A stretch of 64,000 bases of DNA from Denitromonas iodatirespirans. GTDB taxonomy: Bacteria; Pseudomonadota; Gammaproteobacteria; Burkholderiales; Rhodocyclaceae. Made by a program: the position numbers and the translations under genes. Where the stretch lies: contig NZ_JAEKFT010000002.1 of assembly GCF_018524365.1 (NCBI RefSeq), forward strand, positions 124,001 to 188,000. Reading direction: 5' to 3'. Below, in pieces: positions 16,746 through 25,498 of the stretch. The first letter of the stretch is position 1, and the number at the start of each line of letters is the position of its first letter. Under the pieces are notes generated by a model, which was given only the letters and a program-made list of their open reading frames with translations, did not search any database and was not told the DNA's origin.

Positions 16746-17576
16746 TCAGCGGCGACGGCGGGCGATCAGCCCCACCAGACCGAGGCCGGCCAGCAGCATG
16801 GCGTAGGACTCGGGCTCCGGCACGGCGCTGACCGTGAGCAGGCCGTCGAACTGCGCCGCGGCGCCGGTCAGCCACGGCTCGCCGGCGGTGTAGGCCTGGG
16901 CGCTGCCGGTCTGGGTGGTTTCGAGATGCAGCGACAGCGTGAGGTCGAGCACCTGGCCGACGGCCGAGGCAAAGCTGAGCCCCACCGGCGCGCTGGCATC
17001 GCCCGACCACGACAGCGACAGCAGGGCGTCGGGGTGGCCGGCCTGGCGGATGTCGAGATCGAGGCCGATCAGATGGTCGGCGCTCAGGCCGCGGTCGAGC
17101 AGCACGTCGGCCATGCCGCTGAGGCTGACATTGACCGGTGTGCCGTCGGCCTCGCCGGCATCGCCCACGATGCGTAGCTGCAGTCCGGACACGGCCACGT
17201 CCTGGGTGGCGAAGTAATCGCCCACGGTGCCGTCGGCGCTGGCGGCAAAGCCCAGCGAGTGGGCGGTGCCGAGGTAGAGCGCGGTGGTGGCGCTGTCGCC
17301 CAGGGTATCGACGAGCAACGTGTGGGCATAGCCGGTGTCGGCCGCGCCGCCGGGCAGCGTGAGGCTGCCGAGGTCGGCACCGGTGAGGCTGGCGTAGCCG
17401 GGCCCGGCGTCGAGGTCGGTGAAGCCATCGGCCGCGACGATGTCGCCGCCGATGTTGGCGCTCAGGCTGCTGAAACCGAAGCCGGTGCCGGCATCGACCA
17501 GCGACCAGCGGGCGGCCTGGGCCGGGGCGGTGGCCGCGAGGGCGAGTGCGGCGATGAACAGGGTCTTGTGGAACAT
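16746..17576 (-). CDS. PEP-CTERM sorting-signal protein
   Basis: A 276-residue exported protein. The signal peptide is residues 1-21 (LFIAALALAATAPAQA). A beta-rich body without cysteines follows, and the C-terminal tripartite signal VPEPESYAMLLAGLGLVGLIARRRR consists of the PEP motif, a transmembrane helix and an arginine cluster. Such proteins are cleaved by exosortase and are linked to exopolysaccharide surfaces. No exosortase gene is in this window. The body has no motif I can assign. It begins 29 bp after the nucleotidase stop and is probably co-transcribed with it. Confidence 0.85.
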   Translation of the reverse strand: MFHKTLFIAALALAATAPAQAARWSLVDAGTGFGFSSLSANIGGDIVAADGFTDLDAGPGYASLTGADLGSLTLPGGAADTGYAHTLLVDTLGDSATTALYLGTAHSLGFAASADGTVGDYFATQDVAVSGLQLRIVGDAGEADGTPVNVSLSGMADVLLDRGLSADHLIGLDLDIRQAGHPDALLSLSWSGDASAPVGLSFASAVGQVLDLTLSLHLETTQTGSAQAYTAGEPWLTGAAAQFDGLLTVSAVPEPESYAMLLAGLGLVGLIARRRR

Positions 17577-17605
17577 GGGTCAGGCTCCTTGGGTGTCCGT
17601 CACGC

Positions 17606-19516
17606 TCAGGGCAGGCGGGTGATGCGGTTCTGCGGGCCCGGGGCGACGCCGGCCGGGTTGGCCTGCAGGTAGGCTTCGAAGGCGTCGAGGTCCACCGCGC
17701 CGCCGAGGCGGCTGGTGCCTTCGGTGAGCACCGCGAAGGCGTCGCCGCCGTCGGCCAGGAAGCTGTTGACCGTGACGCGGTAGGCGGCGCTCGGGTCGAC
17801 CGGCACGCCGCCGAGGGTCATCGCCGTGATGCGGGCGTTGCAGGTGGCGCCGGCCGAGTAGCTATAGGCGAAGCCGGCGGACACTTGCAGCATGCGGGTG
17901 CTGCTCTGGCCGTTGCAGCCGGCGAACTGGGTTTCGAGCAGGGTCTTGAGCTGCGCGCCGTTGAGCGTCATGGTCACCAGCGAGTTGCCGAAGGGCTGCA
18001 CGGTGAAGGCGTCGCCGAAGGTGACCTTGCCGTCGGGGGCGTTGAAGGGCAGGTCGGCGCGGATGCCGCCCGGGTTCATGAAGGCCACCACGGCCTCGCC
18101 GAAGCCGGCGTCGTCGGTGGCGTCGAGCTGGGCGTCGGCGATCACGTCGCCCAGCGCCGACTCGCCGGCGGCATTCTGGCTGCGGCTGATGGCCTCGGTG
18201 ATGGTGCCGATCACGCGCGATTTGGGTACGGCGGAGAGCGCGTCGTAGTGGGCGACCAGGTCGGTCATGTAGGGGGCTTCGGCGGTGGTGTTGCCGGTGC
18301 CGGTGGCGACGTTGGTGGCGGCCACCGAGATGACGTCACGCGTTTGGGTGTCGATGGTCAGGTCGATGTCGGTCAGCATGCGGGCGTACTGACCGGCGGA
18401 GGTCACGCGCACCGGCTGGCCGGCTTTGTTGGGGATGAGGCAGTTGTAGGCGCGGTGGGTGTGGCCGGAGATGACCAGGTCGACCGCCGCATCGAGCCGG
18501 TTGACGATATCGACGATCGGCCCGGAGACGCCGTCGCAGCCGTTGTCGCCGCCGGCCGCGAAGCCGCCTTCATGGATCAGCACCACGATGCTCTCGATGC
18601 CCTTGGCCTTGAGCTGGGGCACCAGCGCATTGACCGTGTCGGCCTCGTCGCCGAACTGCAGCCCGGCCACGCCGGCGGGCGAGACGATGGTCGGCGTGCC
18701 CTTGAGCGTCATGCCGACGAACGCCACCTTGTTGCCGAGGAAGTCCTTCACGCCATAGGCCGGCAGCACGGTCTGGCCGGTGGTGGTGTCGTGCACGTTG
18801 GCGGCGAGAAAGCCGAAGGCCGCGCCGGCGAACTGGCCGTCGCCGCGCACATCCTGCGGCAGGCCGAGGCCGGAGAACGCGTCGCTGGGGTGGTTGCCGC
18901 CATGCTGCATGCGGTGGAGCTCGGTCTTGCCTTCGTCGAACTCATGGTTGCCGACAGCGTTGAAGTCGATGCCGATGCGGTTCATCGCCTCGATGGTCGG
19001 CTCGTCTTTGAACAACGCCGAGGTCAGCGGGCTGGCGCCGATCATGTCGCCGGCCGAGACCACCGCGTTGAGCGGGTTCTGCGCGCGCAGCGCATCGATG
19101 CGGGTGGCGAAGCGGGCCACGCCGGGGTTGCTGCTCGAACCCTCGCCGGCCTTGATGGTGCCGTGGAAGTCGTTGAAGCCGATCAGCTTGACCGTCAGCG
19201 TGCGACCGATGTCCGAGGCCTTGGCGGCGGCGATCAACTGGATGCGCTCGCGCGCCGAAATCTGGCGCTCGCGCATCAGCTCGAAGCTCACCCGCGACAC
19301 ATGGGCGAGAAAGCTCGAGGTATTGCCCCAGGCCTGTTCATCGTCGAAGCGGTCGTCGAGGGTGCAGCCCGCGAGGGCGCGGTTGGGCACACCGCTATCG
19401 ACGGTGCCGAAGGTGACGTTGGCGGCCGGGTCGGGGCTGGTGCAGGTGGCAGCAAAGGCCGCCGTCGGCACGAAGGCGGCGGCGACGGCGGTGGCGAGCA
19501 GGTGTTTCACGCGCAT
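17606..19516 (-). CDS. Periplasmic bifunctional metallophosphatase/5'-nucleotidase
   Basis: A 636-residue exported enzyme. The signal peptide is residues 1-23 (LLATAVAAAFVPTAAFAA). The metallophosphoesterase domain shows the dimetal motifs GFNDFHG, SAGDMIGASP, VGNHEFDEG and VISGHTHRAYNC. The C-terminal 5'-nucleotidase domain shows FMNPGGIRADLPF and DAFTVQPFGNSLVTM. It hydrolyses extracellular nucleotides to release phosphate and nucleosides. An extra N-terminal stretch of about 100 residues before the catalytic domain is cysteine-containing and of unknown role. It heads an apparent two-gene unit with the PEP-CTERM protein. Confidence 0.92.
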   Translation of the reverse strand: MRVKHLLATAVAAAFVPTAAFAATCTSPDPAANVTFGTVDSGVPNRALAGCTLDDRFDDEQAWGNTSSFLAHVSRVSFELMRERQISARERIQLIAAAKASDIGRTLTVKLIGFNDFHGTIKAGEGSSSNPGVARFATRIDALRAQNPLNAVVSAGDMIGASPLTSALFKDEPTIEAMNRIGIDFNAVGNHEFDEGKTELHRMQHGGNHPSDAFSGLGLPQDVRGDGQFAGAAFGFLAANVHDTTTGQTVLPAYGVKDFLGNKVAFVGMTLKGTPTIVSPAGVAGLQFGDEADTVNALVPQLKAKGIESIVVLIHEGGFAAGGDNGCDGVSGPIVDIVNRLDAAVDLVISGHTHRAYNCLIPNKAGQPVRVTSAGQYARMLTDIDLTIDTQTRDVISVAATNVATGTGNTTAEAPYMTDLVAHYDALSAVPKSRVIGTITEAISRSQNAAGESALGDVIADAQLDATDDAGFGEAVVAFMNPGGIRADLPFNAPDGKVTFGDAFTVQPFGNSLVTMTLNGAQLKTLLETQFAGCNGQSSTRMLQVSAGFAYSYSAGATCNARITAMTLGGVPVDPSAAYRVTVNSFLADGGDAFAVLTEGTSRLGGAVDLDAFEAYLQANPAGVAPGPQNRITRLP

Positions 19517-19664
19517 GGCGAGGTCCTCGGCAAATGAGTTTGGGGGGCGCAGGGGGAAGCGTCCGGCGTGCCTACGTTAAGCCCCGTCGATGACAGGCGA
19601 TGGCCCGTCTCGGGCGCCAGGACTGGTCCGTTTGGCGGATGGCGCGCCGATGCTGCCGCCACCG

Positions 19665-19693
19665 TTGGTTCCGTCGCGCACTGCGGCTAAACT
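19665..19693 (+). promoter_or_regulatory. Candidate sigma-70 promoter of hscC
   Basis: TTGGTT (19665-19670) and TAAACT (19688-19693) are separated by 17 bp. The expected start would give a leader of about 50 bp that contains the palindrome at 19717-19736. Confidence 0.4.
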
Positions 19694-19716
19694 TTCGCCT
19701 TCATGATGAACAGCTA

Positions 19717-19736
19717 GCGCCCGGCCGGCCGGGCGC
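19717..19736. repeat. Perfect 20-bp GC palindrome just upstream of the hscC ribosome binding site
   Basis: GCGCCCGGCCGGCCGGGCGC is self-complementary over its full length. As RNA it would form a stable hairpin ending directly before the GAGGGG that serves hscC. It could shield the mRNA 5' end or modulate translation. Confidence 0.5.
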
Positions 19737-19751
19737 GAGGGGCGACAGGCA

Positions 19752-21452
19752 ATGCTGATCGGGATCGATCTGGGGACCACCAACAGTCTGGTCGGGGTGT
19801 TTCGCGATGGCGAGGTGACGCTGATCCCCAACGCGCTGGGCCATCTGCTGACGCCCTCGGCGGTGAGCGTGGACCCCAACGGCGACGTGCTGGTGGGCCT
19901 GCCTGCACGCGAGCGCCTGAGCACCCACCCGGAGCACACCGCCACCGCCTTCAAGCGCTGGATGGGCTCGGACAAGGTGATCCGCCTCGGCCGCAAGCTG
20001 TTCCGCGCCGAAGAGCTGTCGGCGCTGGTGCTCGGCGCGCTCAAGCAAGACGCCGAAGCCTTTCTCGGCGCGCCGGTGAGCGAGGCGGTGATCAGCGTGC
20101 CGGCCTACTTCAACGAAGCCCAGCGCAAGGCCACCAAGACCGCCGCCGAGCTGGCCGGGCTCAAGGTCGAGCGCCTGCTCAACGAGCCGACCGCCGCCGG
20201 GCTGGCCTATGGCCTGGCCGAGCGCCGCGAGATGAGCACCTTCCTGGTCTTCGACCTGGGCGGCGGCACCTTCGATGTCTCGGTGCTCGAATACTTCGAG
20301 GGCGTGGTCGAGGTGCGCGCCAGCGCCGGTGACACCCGCCTGGGCGGCGAAGATTTCGTGCAGGCGCTGATCCGCCTGTTCCTGGCGCGCTGCACCGCGC
20401 TCAGCGAGCATGACCGCCAGCGCATCGAGCACAGCAAGGTGCTGTGGCGCATCGCCGAGCAGGCCAAACGCGACCTGGGCGAGCACGAACAGGTGCTGAT
20501 GCGCCTCAACGACGGCGGCCAGACCCACGAGCACACCTTCTCCCGCAGCGATTTCGAGACCGCCTGCGCCGAGCTGCTGCAGCGCCTGCGCCACCCCATC
20601 GAGCGGGCGCTGCGCGATGCGCAGATCGATGCCGCCGCGCTCGACGAGGTGGTGCTGGTCGGCGGCGCCAGCCGCATGCCGGTGGTGCGCCAGATGGTGA
20701 CTCGGCTGTTCGGCCGCCTGCCGCTGCGGCACATCAACCCCGACGAAACCATTGCCCGCGGCGCCGCCATCCAGGCCGCGCTCAAGGCCCGTGACGCCGC
20801 GCTCGACGAAGTGGTGCTCACCGACGTGATGCCCTTCTCGCTGGGCATCGTGATCAGCCAGGAGGTCGACGGCCGGCGCATCGGCAACCGCTTCTCGCCG
20901 CTGATCGAGCGCAACACCCCGGTGCCCGTCTCGCGCGTCGGCAACTACTGCACCGTCACCGACCAGCAGAGCGCCATCCTGCTCGACATTCGCCAGGGCG
21001 AATCGCCGGTGGGCACCGACAACCTCAAGCTCGGCGAGTTGGAGATGAAGGTCAAGCCGCTGCCGGCCGGCGAGGCGAACGTGGACGTGCGCTTCACCTA
21101 CGACGTGAACGGCCTGCTCGATATCGAAGTCACCGACCAGATCAGCGGTGAGAAGATCGGCACGGTGATCCGCCAGTCCGGCAACGTGATGAGCGACGAG
21201 GCGGTCAAGGCTGCGCTGGCCAAGCTCGATGCGCTCAAGATCCACCCGCGCGACCAGCAGGAAAACCTCTACCTGGTCAATCGCGCCAAGCGCCTCTACG
21301 AAGACCACCTCGGCCATGCCCGCGAGCAGATCACCGAATGGCTGAACCGCTTCGAGCTGCTGCTCGACTCGCAGGACGAGCGGCGCATCCGCCAGGCGCG
21401 CAAGGACTTTGCCGAAGCGCTCGACAGCGTCGACCGCGGCTTCGTGCTCTGA
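19752..21452 (+). CDS. hscC: Hsp70-family chaperone HscC
   Basis: A 566-residue Hsp70. The ATPase domain shows GIDLGTTNSLVGVF at the N-terminus, phosphate loop VFDLGGGTFDVSVLE near residue 165, and VVLVGGASRMPVVRQM near 310. The substrate-binding part is shorter than in DnaK, giving the length typical of HscC. ATG 19752 follows a GAGGGG-type ribosome binding site. The next gene, 7 bp downstream, encodes a J-domain-like membrane protein. The same pairing (hscC with djlC) occurs in Escherichia coli, where HscC works with such partners. Confidence 0.9.
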   Translation: MLIGIDLGTTNSLVGVFRDGEVTLIPNALGHLLTPSAVSVDPNGDVLVGLPARERLSTHPEHTATAFKRWMGSDKVIRLGRKLFRAEELSALVLGALKQDAEAFLGAPVSEAVISVPAYFNEAQRKATKTAAELAGLKVERLLNEPTAAGLAYGLAERREMSTFLVFDLGGGTFDVSVLEYFEGVVEVRASAGDTRLGGEDFVQALIRLFLARCTALSEHDRQRIEHSKVLWRIAEQAKRDLGEHEQVLMRLNDGGQTHEHTFSRSDFETACAELLQRLRHPIERALRDAQIDAAALDEVVLVGGASRMPVVRQMVTRLFGRLPLRHINPDETIARGAAIQAALKARDAALDEVVLTDVMPFSLGIVISQEVDGRRIGNRFSPLIERNTPVPVSRVGNYCTVTDQQSAILLDIRQGESPVGTDNLKLGELEMKVKPLPAGEANVDVRFTYDVNGLLDIEVTDQISGEKIGTVIRQSGNVMSDEAVKAALAKLDALKIHPRDQQENLYLVNRAKRLYEDHLGHAREQITEWLNRFELLLDSQDERRIRQARKDFAEALDSVDRGFVL

Positions 21453-21459
21453 GGCTGCT

Positions 21460-23343
21460 GTGAACGCCTACTGGCACTGCCTCGGCCTGGCGCCCACCGA
21501 CGACCTGGTCGCCATCAAGCGCGCCTATGCGGCCCGCCTCAAACACACCCGCCCCGACGACGACGCCGAGGCCTACCAGCGCCTGCGCGAGGCCTACGAC
21601 TGGGCGCAGGGCTATGCGCGCTGGTGCCGGGCGCATCCGGAGGCCGTCGAGCCGGCCGACGACGAGGCGCCGACGGACGAGGTGCCGGCACCGACCGACG
21701 CCGATGTCGCCGAGCCGCCGCCGCGCTGGTGGCGCGCCGATCCGCTCGCCGCCTGGGTACCGGCCGGCATCGCGACGATGGGGCGCGACGCCGCCCGGCC
21801 GCTGGCGGCGATGTCGGTGCTGGCCGACGCCGAGCCCCTGGTCTCGGCGCGCTGGTGGCGCCATCGCGTGACCGAATACGAGGCCGACAGCGCCAGCCCC
21901 TCGGCCGTGCCGACCCTGCCCGAACTCACGGCCGAGGCGGTGATCGACACCCTGCGTGACTGGGCCGAGACGCACGGCGCCGCCGAGCTGGGCGCCGCCA
22001 TGCCGCAGCTTCGCGCCCAACTCGACGCCCTGCCCTTCGCCGAGCAGGACGCCGTCAACGCCGGCCTGGCCGAGTTCGTCCTCGCCCACGCGGAGGCGCC
22101 GCCGGAACTTGTCTGCACGCTGGCCGAGCGCTTCGGCTGGGGGCAAGACTTCCGCCTCGAAAGCCTCGTCGGCGAGCGTACCGCGCTGCGGCTGTACGAG
22201 CGGATCGAGGCCGCCCAGGCGGCGCGCCCGGTGCCCGCACCGCCGCGTGCCGAGGTGGTCCGCGCCCGCTACGCCCACCTGCTGCAGACCGCCCGCTGCC
22301 ATGACACCGGCCGCATGGTCCGCTTCTGGCTGCGCGTGCTGCTCAGCCCGCTGGCGCTGTTCGACGATGCGCGTGCGCCTGCCGCCCAGGCCCTGCTCGA
22401 TGCCGACGCGATCGCTTGGCGCCGCATCAAGCGGCTCATCGACCGCAGTTTCGTCCTGACTCTGCTGGCGCTGGCGGTCGGCCTGTCGCTGCTGCAAGGG
22501 CCCGACAGCCGGTTGATGGTGGTCCCCGTGTGGGCCTTGCCGGCGCTGCTGCTGGCTGCTGGCGGGGCCGGTTTCGCGCTGCTCTCGCGCCTGCCCGGCG
22601 CGGCGATGGAAGCGCTGCATGCGCGCCTGCGCCCCGGTCGGCTGGGCGGCTGGCTGGCGCGTGTCCGCGACCGTAAATCGCTTTACTGGACGGTGTTCGG
22701 GCTGATGGTCGCGCTGGCTGCCGCCGCCTTTGCCGCGGCCGACGTCTGCCTCAGCGCCGGCCTGACCGGGCCGCTGCCCGAGCTGGCGCTGGCCGTCACG
22801 GTGGGCCTGCTGATCCTGGTCTTGCTGGCGCTGGTGTGGCCGCTGGGCGAGGCCTGGGGCCCCTTGCTGCTGCCGGCCGGCCTCATCGTGGCCGCCTTCA
22901 TCGCCCGGGCGCAAAGCGTGCCCTTCGCCTGGGCGATGGCCTTGCCGCTGGGCTTCGCGTGGATCGTCGCGGCCAACAACCTGGCGCTGCGCCTGCCGGA
23001 GCTGGCCGAGCGCATCTACCTGTCGCCGTTCTCGCTGATGCGGCCGAAGAACGTGTGGGGCTGGATCGCTTTTGCGGTGTTCATCAAGGGCGTGGCCGCC
23101 TTCTATGCGGCGGCGTTCGCGCTCGGCGCCCCGGTGGCGCTGTTCGCCCATGCGCGGCTGTCGGGCTGGCCGCGCGCCTATCTGGCGCTGTTCGGCGCGG
23201 GCGTGCTGTTCTTCTCCGGCTGGCTGCCGCTGACCGCCTGGGCGGCCTTGCTGTGGCTGGTCGGCGTGCTGTTCGTCGTCTCGCGCCTGGGCAAGCTGGC
23301 CGACTGGCTGCTGGCCCGGCCCATGCTCGCGCTGCCGGGGTAA
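21460..23343 (+). CDS. J-domain-like multi-pass membrane protein, HscC partner
   Basis: A 627-residue protein starting at GTG 21460, with GAGG five bases upstream. Residues 1-50 look like a J-domain (YWHCLGLAPTDDLVAIKRAYAARL, then QRLREAYDWA), but the HPD tripeptide is replaced by RPD at 31-33. A charged, Ala/Pro-rich middle region follows. The C-terminal half (about residues 325-620) has around eight or more hydrophobic segments, so it is an integral membrane protein. It resembles DjlC/DjlB-type proteins that pair with HscC. Whether RPD can still stimulate the chaperone is unclear. Confidence 0.75.
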   Translation: MNAYWHCLGLAPTDDLVAIKRAYAARLKHTRPDDDAEAYQRLREAYDWAQGYARWCRAHPEAVEPADDEAPTDEVPAPTDADVAEPPPRWWRADPLAAWVPAGIATMGRDAARPLAAMSVLADAEPLVSARWWRHRVTEYEADSASPSAVPTLPELTAEAVIDTLRDWAETHGAAELGAAMPQLRAQLDALPFAEQDAVNAGLAEFVLAHAEAPPELVCTLAERFGWGQDFRLESLVGERTALRLYERIEAAQAARPVPAPPRAEVVRARYAHLLQTARCHDTGRMVRFWLRVLLSPLALFDDARAPAAQALLDADAIAWRRIKRLIDRSFVLTLLALAVGLSLLQGPDSRLMVVPVWALPALLLAAGGAGFALLSRLPGAAMEALHARLRPGRLGGWLARVRDRKSLYWTVFGLMVALAAAAFAAADVCLSAGLTGPLPELALAVTVGLLILVLLALVWPLGEAWGPLLLPAGLIVAAFIARAQSVPFAWAMALPLGFAWIVAANNLALRLPELAERIYLSPFSLMRPKNVWGWIAFAVFIKGVAAFYAAAFALGAPVALFAHARLSGWPRAYLALFGAGVLFFSGWLPLTAWAALLWLVGVLFVVSRLGKLADWLLARPMLALPG

Positions 23344-23346
23344 ACG

Positions 23347-23375
23347 CGCCAGGCCCCGACACGCGGGGCCTGGCG
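23347..23375. terminator. Bidirectional hairpin between convergent genes
   Basis: CGCCAGGCCCCG and CGGGGCCTGGCG form a perfect 12-bp stem with a 5-base loop. It lies between the stops of the J-like gene and the minus-strand aminotransferase. No U-run is present. Confidence 0.6.
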
Positions 23376-23395
23376 GTGGCGGCGTGGGCGGCGGA

Positions 23396-24523
23396 TCAGG
23401 CCATCGTGTCCAGCGCCTCGGCCAGCCGTGCGACGGTGCGCTCGACGTTGTGCAGCTTGTCGAGCCCGAACAGGCCGATGCGGAAGCTGCAGTAGTCGGC
23501 CGGCTCGTCGCATTGCAGCGGCACGCCGGCGGCGCTTTGCAGGCCGGCGGCGATGAACTTCTTGCCGTTGTGGATCTCGGCGTCGTCGGTGTAGCTGACG
23601 ACCACGCCCGGCGCCTGGAAGCCCGGTGCGGCGACGCTCTTGAAACCCTTCGATTCGAGCAGGGCGCGCGCCTGGCGGCCGAGTTCGAGTTGCTCCTCGC
23701 GCACCTTGTCGAAGCCGTAGGCCTCGGTCTCGAGCATGATGTCGCGCATGCGGGTGAGCGCGTCGGTGGGCATGGTGGCGTGGTAGGCGTGGCCGCCGCC
23801 CTCGTAGGCCTGCATGATCTGCAGCCATTTCTTGAGGTCGGCCGCGAAGCTGGTGCTGATGGTGGTGTCGAGCACCCTGAGGGCGCGCGAGTTCATCATC
23901 ACCATGGCGCAGCAGGGCGAGCCGCTCCAGCCTTTTTGCGGCGCGCTGATCAGCACGTCCACGCCGGTGGCGGCCATGTTGACCCACACCGTGCCGGAGG
24001 CGATGCAGTCGAGCACGAACAGGCCGCCGACCTCGTGCACGGCGTCGGCCACGGCGCCCAGGTAGTCGTTGGGCAGCATCATGCCGGAGGCGGTTTCCAC
24101 GTGCGGGGCGAAGACCACGGCCGGCTTTTCGGCGCGGATCGTGGCGACCACTTCGTCGATCGGGGCCGGGGCGAAGGCGGCCAGCGGGCCGGGCTCGACC
24201 GGGAGGGCCTTGAGCACGGTGTGCGATGCGGGGATGTGGCCCATTTCGAAGATCTGCGTCCAGCGGTAGCTGAACCAGCCGTTGCGGAGCACCAGGCACT
24301 TCTTGCCGGTGGCGAACTGGCGGGCCACGGCCTCCATGCCGAAGGTGCCGCTGCCGGGGACGATGGCGACGGCTTCGGCGCTATAGACGGTCTTGAGCAC
24401 GCGCGAGATGTCGCGCATCACGCCCTGGAAGCGGGCGGACATGTGGTTGAGTGCGCGGTCGGTATAGACCACGGAGTATTCCAGCAACCCCTCGGGGTCG
24501 ATCTCGGGTATCAGGCCTGGCAC
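23396..24523 (-). CDS. Class V pyridoxal-phosphate aminotransferase (alanine/serine-glyoxylate type)
   Basis: A 375-residue fold-type I enzyme of aminotransferase class V. The cofactor lysine is K197 in ISAPQKGWSGSP. The preceding aspartate is in LFVLDCIAS, and the glycine turn GSGTFGMEAV lies near residue 58. Relatives transfer amino groups from alanine or serine to glyoxylate, and some act in purine breakdown; the exact substrates cannot be read here. The start was set at GTG 24523 with GGAG upstream. The open frame extends to 24664, but the extra 47 residues are low-complexity and lack a good start signal. Confidence 0.85.
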   Translation of the reverse strand: MPGLIPEIDPEGLLEYSVVYTDRALNHMSARFQGVMRDISRVLKTVYSAEAVAIVPGSGTFGMEAVARQFATGKKCLVLRNGWFSYRWTQIFEMGHIPASHTVLKALPVEPGPLAAFAPAPIDEVVATIRAEKPAVVFAPHVETASGMMLPNDYLGAVADAVHEVGGLFVLDCIASGTVWVNMAATGVDVLISAPQKGWSGSPCCAMVMMNSRALRVLDTTISTSFAADLKKWLQIMQAYEGGGHAYHATMPTDALTRMRDIMLETEAYGFDKVREEQLELGRQARALLESKGFKSVAAPGFQAPGVVVSYTDDAEIHNGKKFIAAGLQSAAGVPLQCDEPADYCSFRIGLFGLDKLHNVERTVARLAEALDTMA

Positions 24524-24650
24524 GGTGAGCTCCGGTGGGATGTTCGGGACGGGGTGGCCGCGGCGGCCACCGGCAAATCCAGAGGATGCCACTGTTCGGG
24601 TCGTGACTCCAAGCGGGCAACGGGGCGTGAATGGCCTAATTGTTGCGAAA

Positions 24651-24670
24651 TGGTGAACAGTCATTCACCA
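24651..24670. promoter_or_regulatory. Operator-like inverted repeat between the aminotransferase and pirin genes
   Basis: TGGTGAA and TTCACCA are perfect 7-bp arms separated by 6 bp. The site lies in an AT-richer part of the divergent intergenic region, 72 bp upstream of the pirin start. This is consistent with a dimeric regulator site, but no regulator gene is adjacent. Confidence 0.4.
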
Positions 24671-24741
24671 ATCTTGCGGATTGTCTTCGCGTTTAATCGC
24701 CCCCATCATGCATGCATCGCAACCGCTTCAGGAGAACTGCC

Positions 24742-25446
24742 ATGAGCATGACGATCCGCAAGGCCGACGACCGTGGCCACGCCCGCTTCGGCTGGCTGAA
24801 CGCCCGCCATACCTTTTCCTTTGGCGAGTACTACGATCCGGCGCACATGGGCTTCGGCCCGCTGCGGGTGATCAACGACGACCGCATCGCCCCCGGCGGC
24901 GGCTTCCCGACGCATCCGCATGCCGACATGGAGATCCTCACCTATGTCATCGACGGCGCGCTGGCGCACAAGGACAGCCTGGGCAACGGCTCGACCATCC
25001 GCCCCGGCGAGATCCAGTACATGCGCGCCGGCACCGGCATTCGCCACAGCGAGTTCAACCCGTCGAGCAGCGAGCCGCTGCGCCTGCTGCAGATCTGGGT
25101 TCTGCCGGCCGAGCGCGGCACGCCGCCGGGCTATGGCCAGCAGCGCATCGATGTCTTGCCGGTGAAGAACGGCCTGCGCCTGATCGCCAGCGGCGACGGA
25201 CGCGATGGCTCGGTGCGCATCGGCCAGGATGTCGACCTCTACGCCGCCACGCTCGATGGCGCCGATACCGCCGAACTGACGCCGGCACCGGGCCGGCTCG
25301 GCTGGGTGCAGGTGGCGCGCGGGTCGGTGACGCTCAACGGCGAGCGGCTGGCCGAGGGCGATGGCGCGGCATTGAGCGGCGAGACGCTGCTGCGTCTGAG
25401 CGACGGGGACGGCGCCGAGCTGCTGGTGTTCGACATGGCGCCGTAA
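24742..25446 (+). CDS. Pirin-family protein (YhhW-type bicupin)
   Basis: A 234-residue pirin. The conserved N-terminal cupin is visible from HTFSFGEYYDPAHMGFGPLRVINDDRIAPGGGFPTHPHADMEI. It includes the metal-binding HPH and, further on, the matching His/Glu pair in GIRHSEFNPS. The second cupin is more diverged. Bacterial relatives act as quercetinase-like dioxygenases or redox-responsive partners; a specific role is unknown. ATG 24742 has AGGAG seven bases upstream. Confidence 0.9.
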   Translation: MSMTIRKADDRGHARFGWLNARHTFSFGEYYDPAHMGFGPLRVINDDRIAPGGGFPTHPHADMEILTYVIDGALAHKDSLGNGSTIRPGEIQYMRAGTGIRHSEFNPSSSEPLRLLQIWVLPAERGTPPGYGQQRIDVLPVKNGLRLIASGDGRDGSVRIGQDVDLYAATLDGADTAELTPAPGRLGWVQVARGSVTLNGERLAEGDGAALSGETLLRLSDGDGAELLVFDMAP

Positions 25447-25498
25447 GGGGGCTTGGGGTCGGCGTCAGCCGACCCTGGCGGGCTGAAGCCCGCCTTAC
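25443..25498. repeat. Nested double hairpin, REP-like, between pirin and murB
   Basis: There are two adjacent perfect stems: GGGTCGGC/GCCGACCC (25456-25475) and GGCGGGCT/AGCCCGCC (25477-25494). Outer bases GTAAGG (25443-25448) and CCTTAC (25493-25498) also pair, overlapping both gene ends. This is the shape of REP-type elements that sit after convergent genes. Only this copy is seen in the window. Confidence 0.5.

Noticed and set aside
21331-23151. 606-codon minus-strand frame opposite the J-like membrane gene
   Set aside because: Gln/Arg/Gly-rich composition typical of a shadow frame, with no motif; the plus strand encodes clear membrane helices.
24524-24664. 47-residue N-terminal extension of the class V aminotransferase
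   Set aside because: The extra sequence is not typical of the family, and GTG 24523 has the better ribosome binding site.
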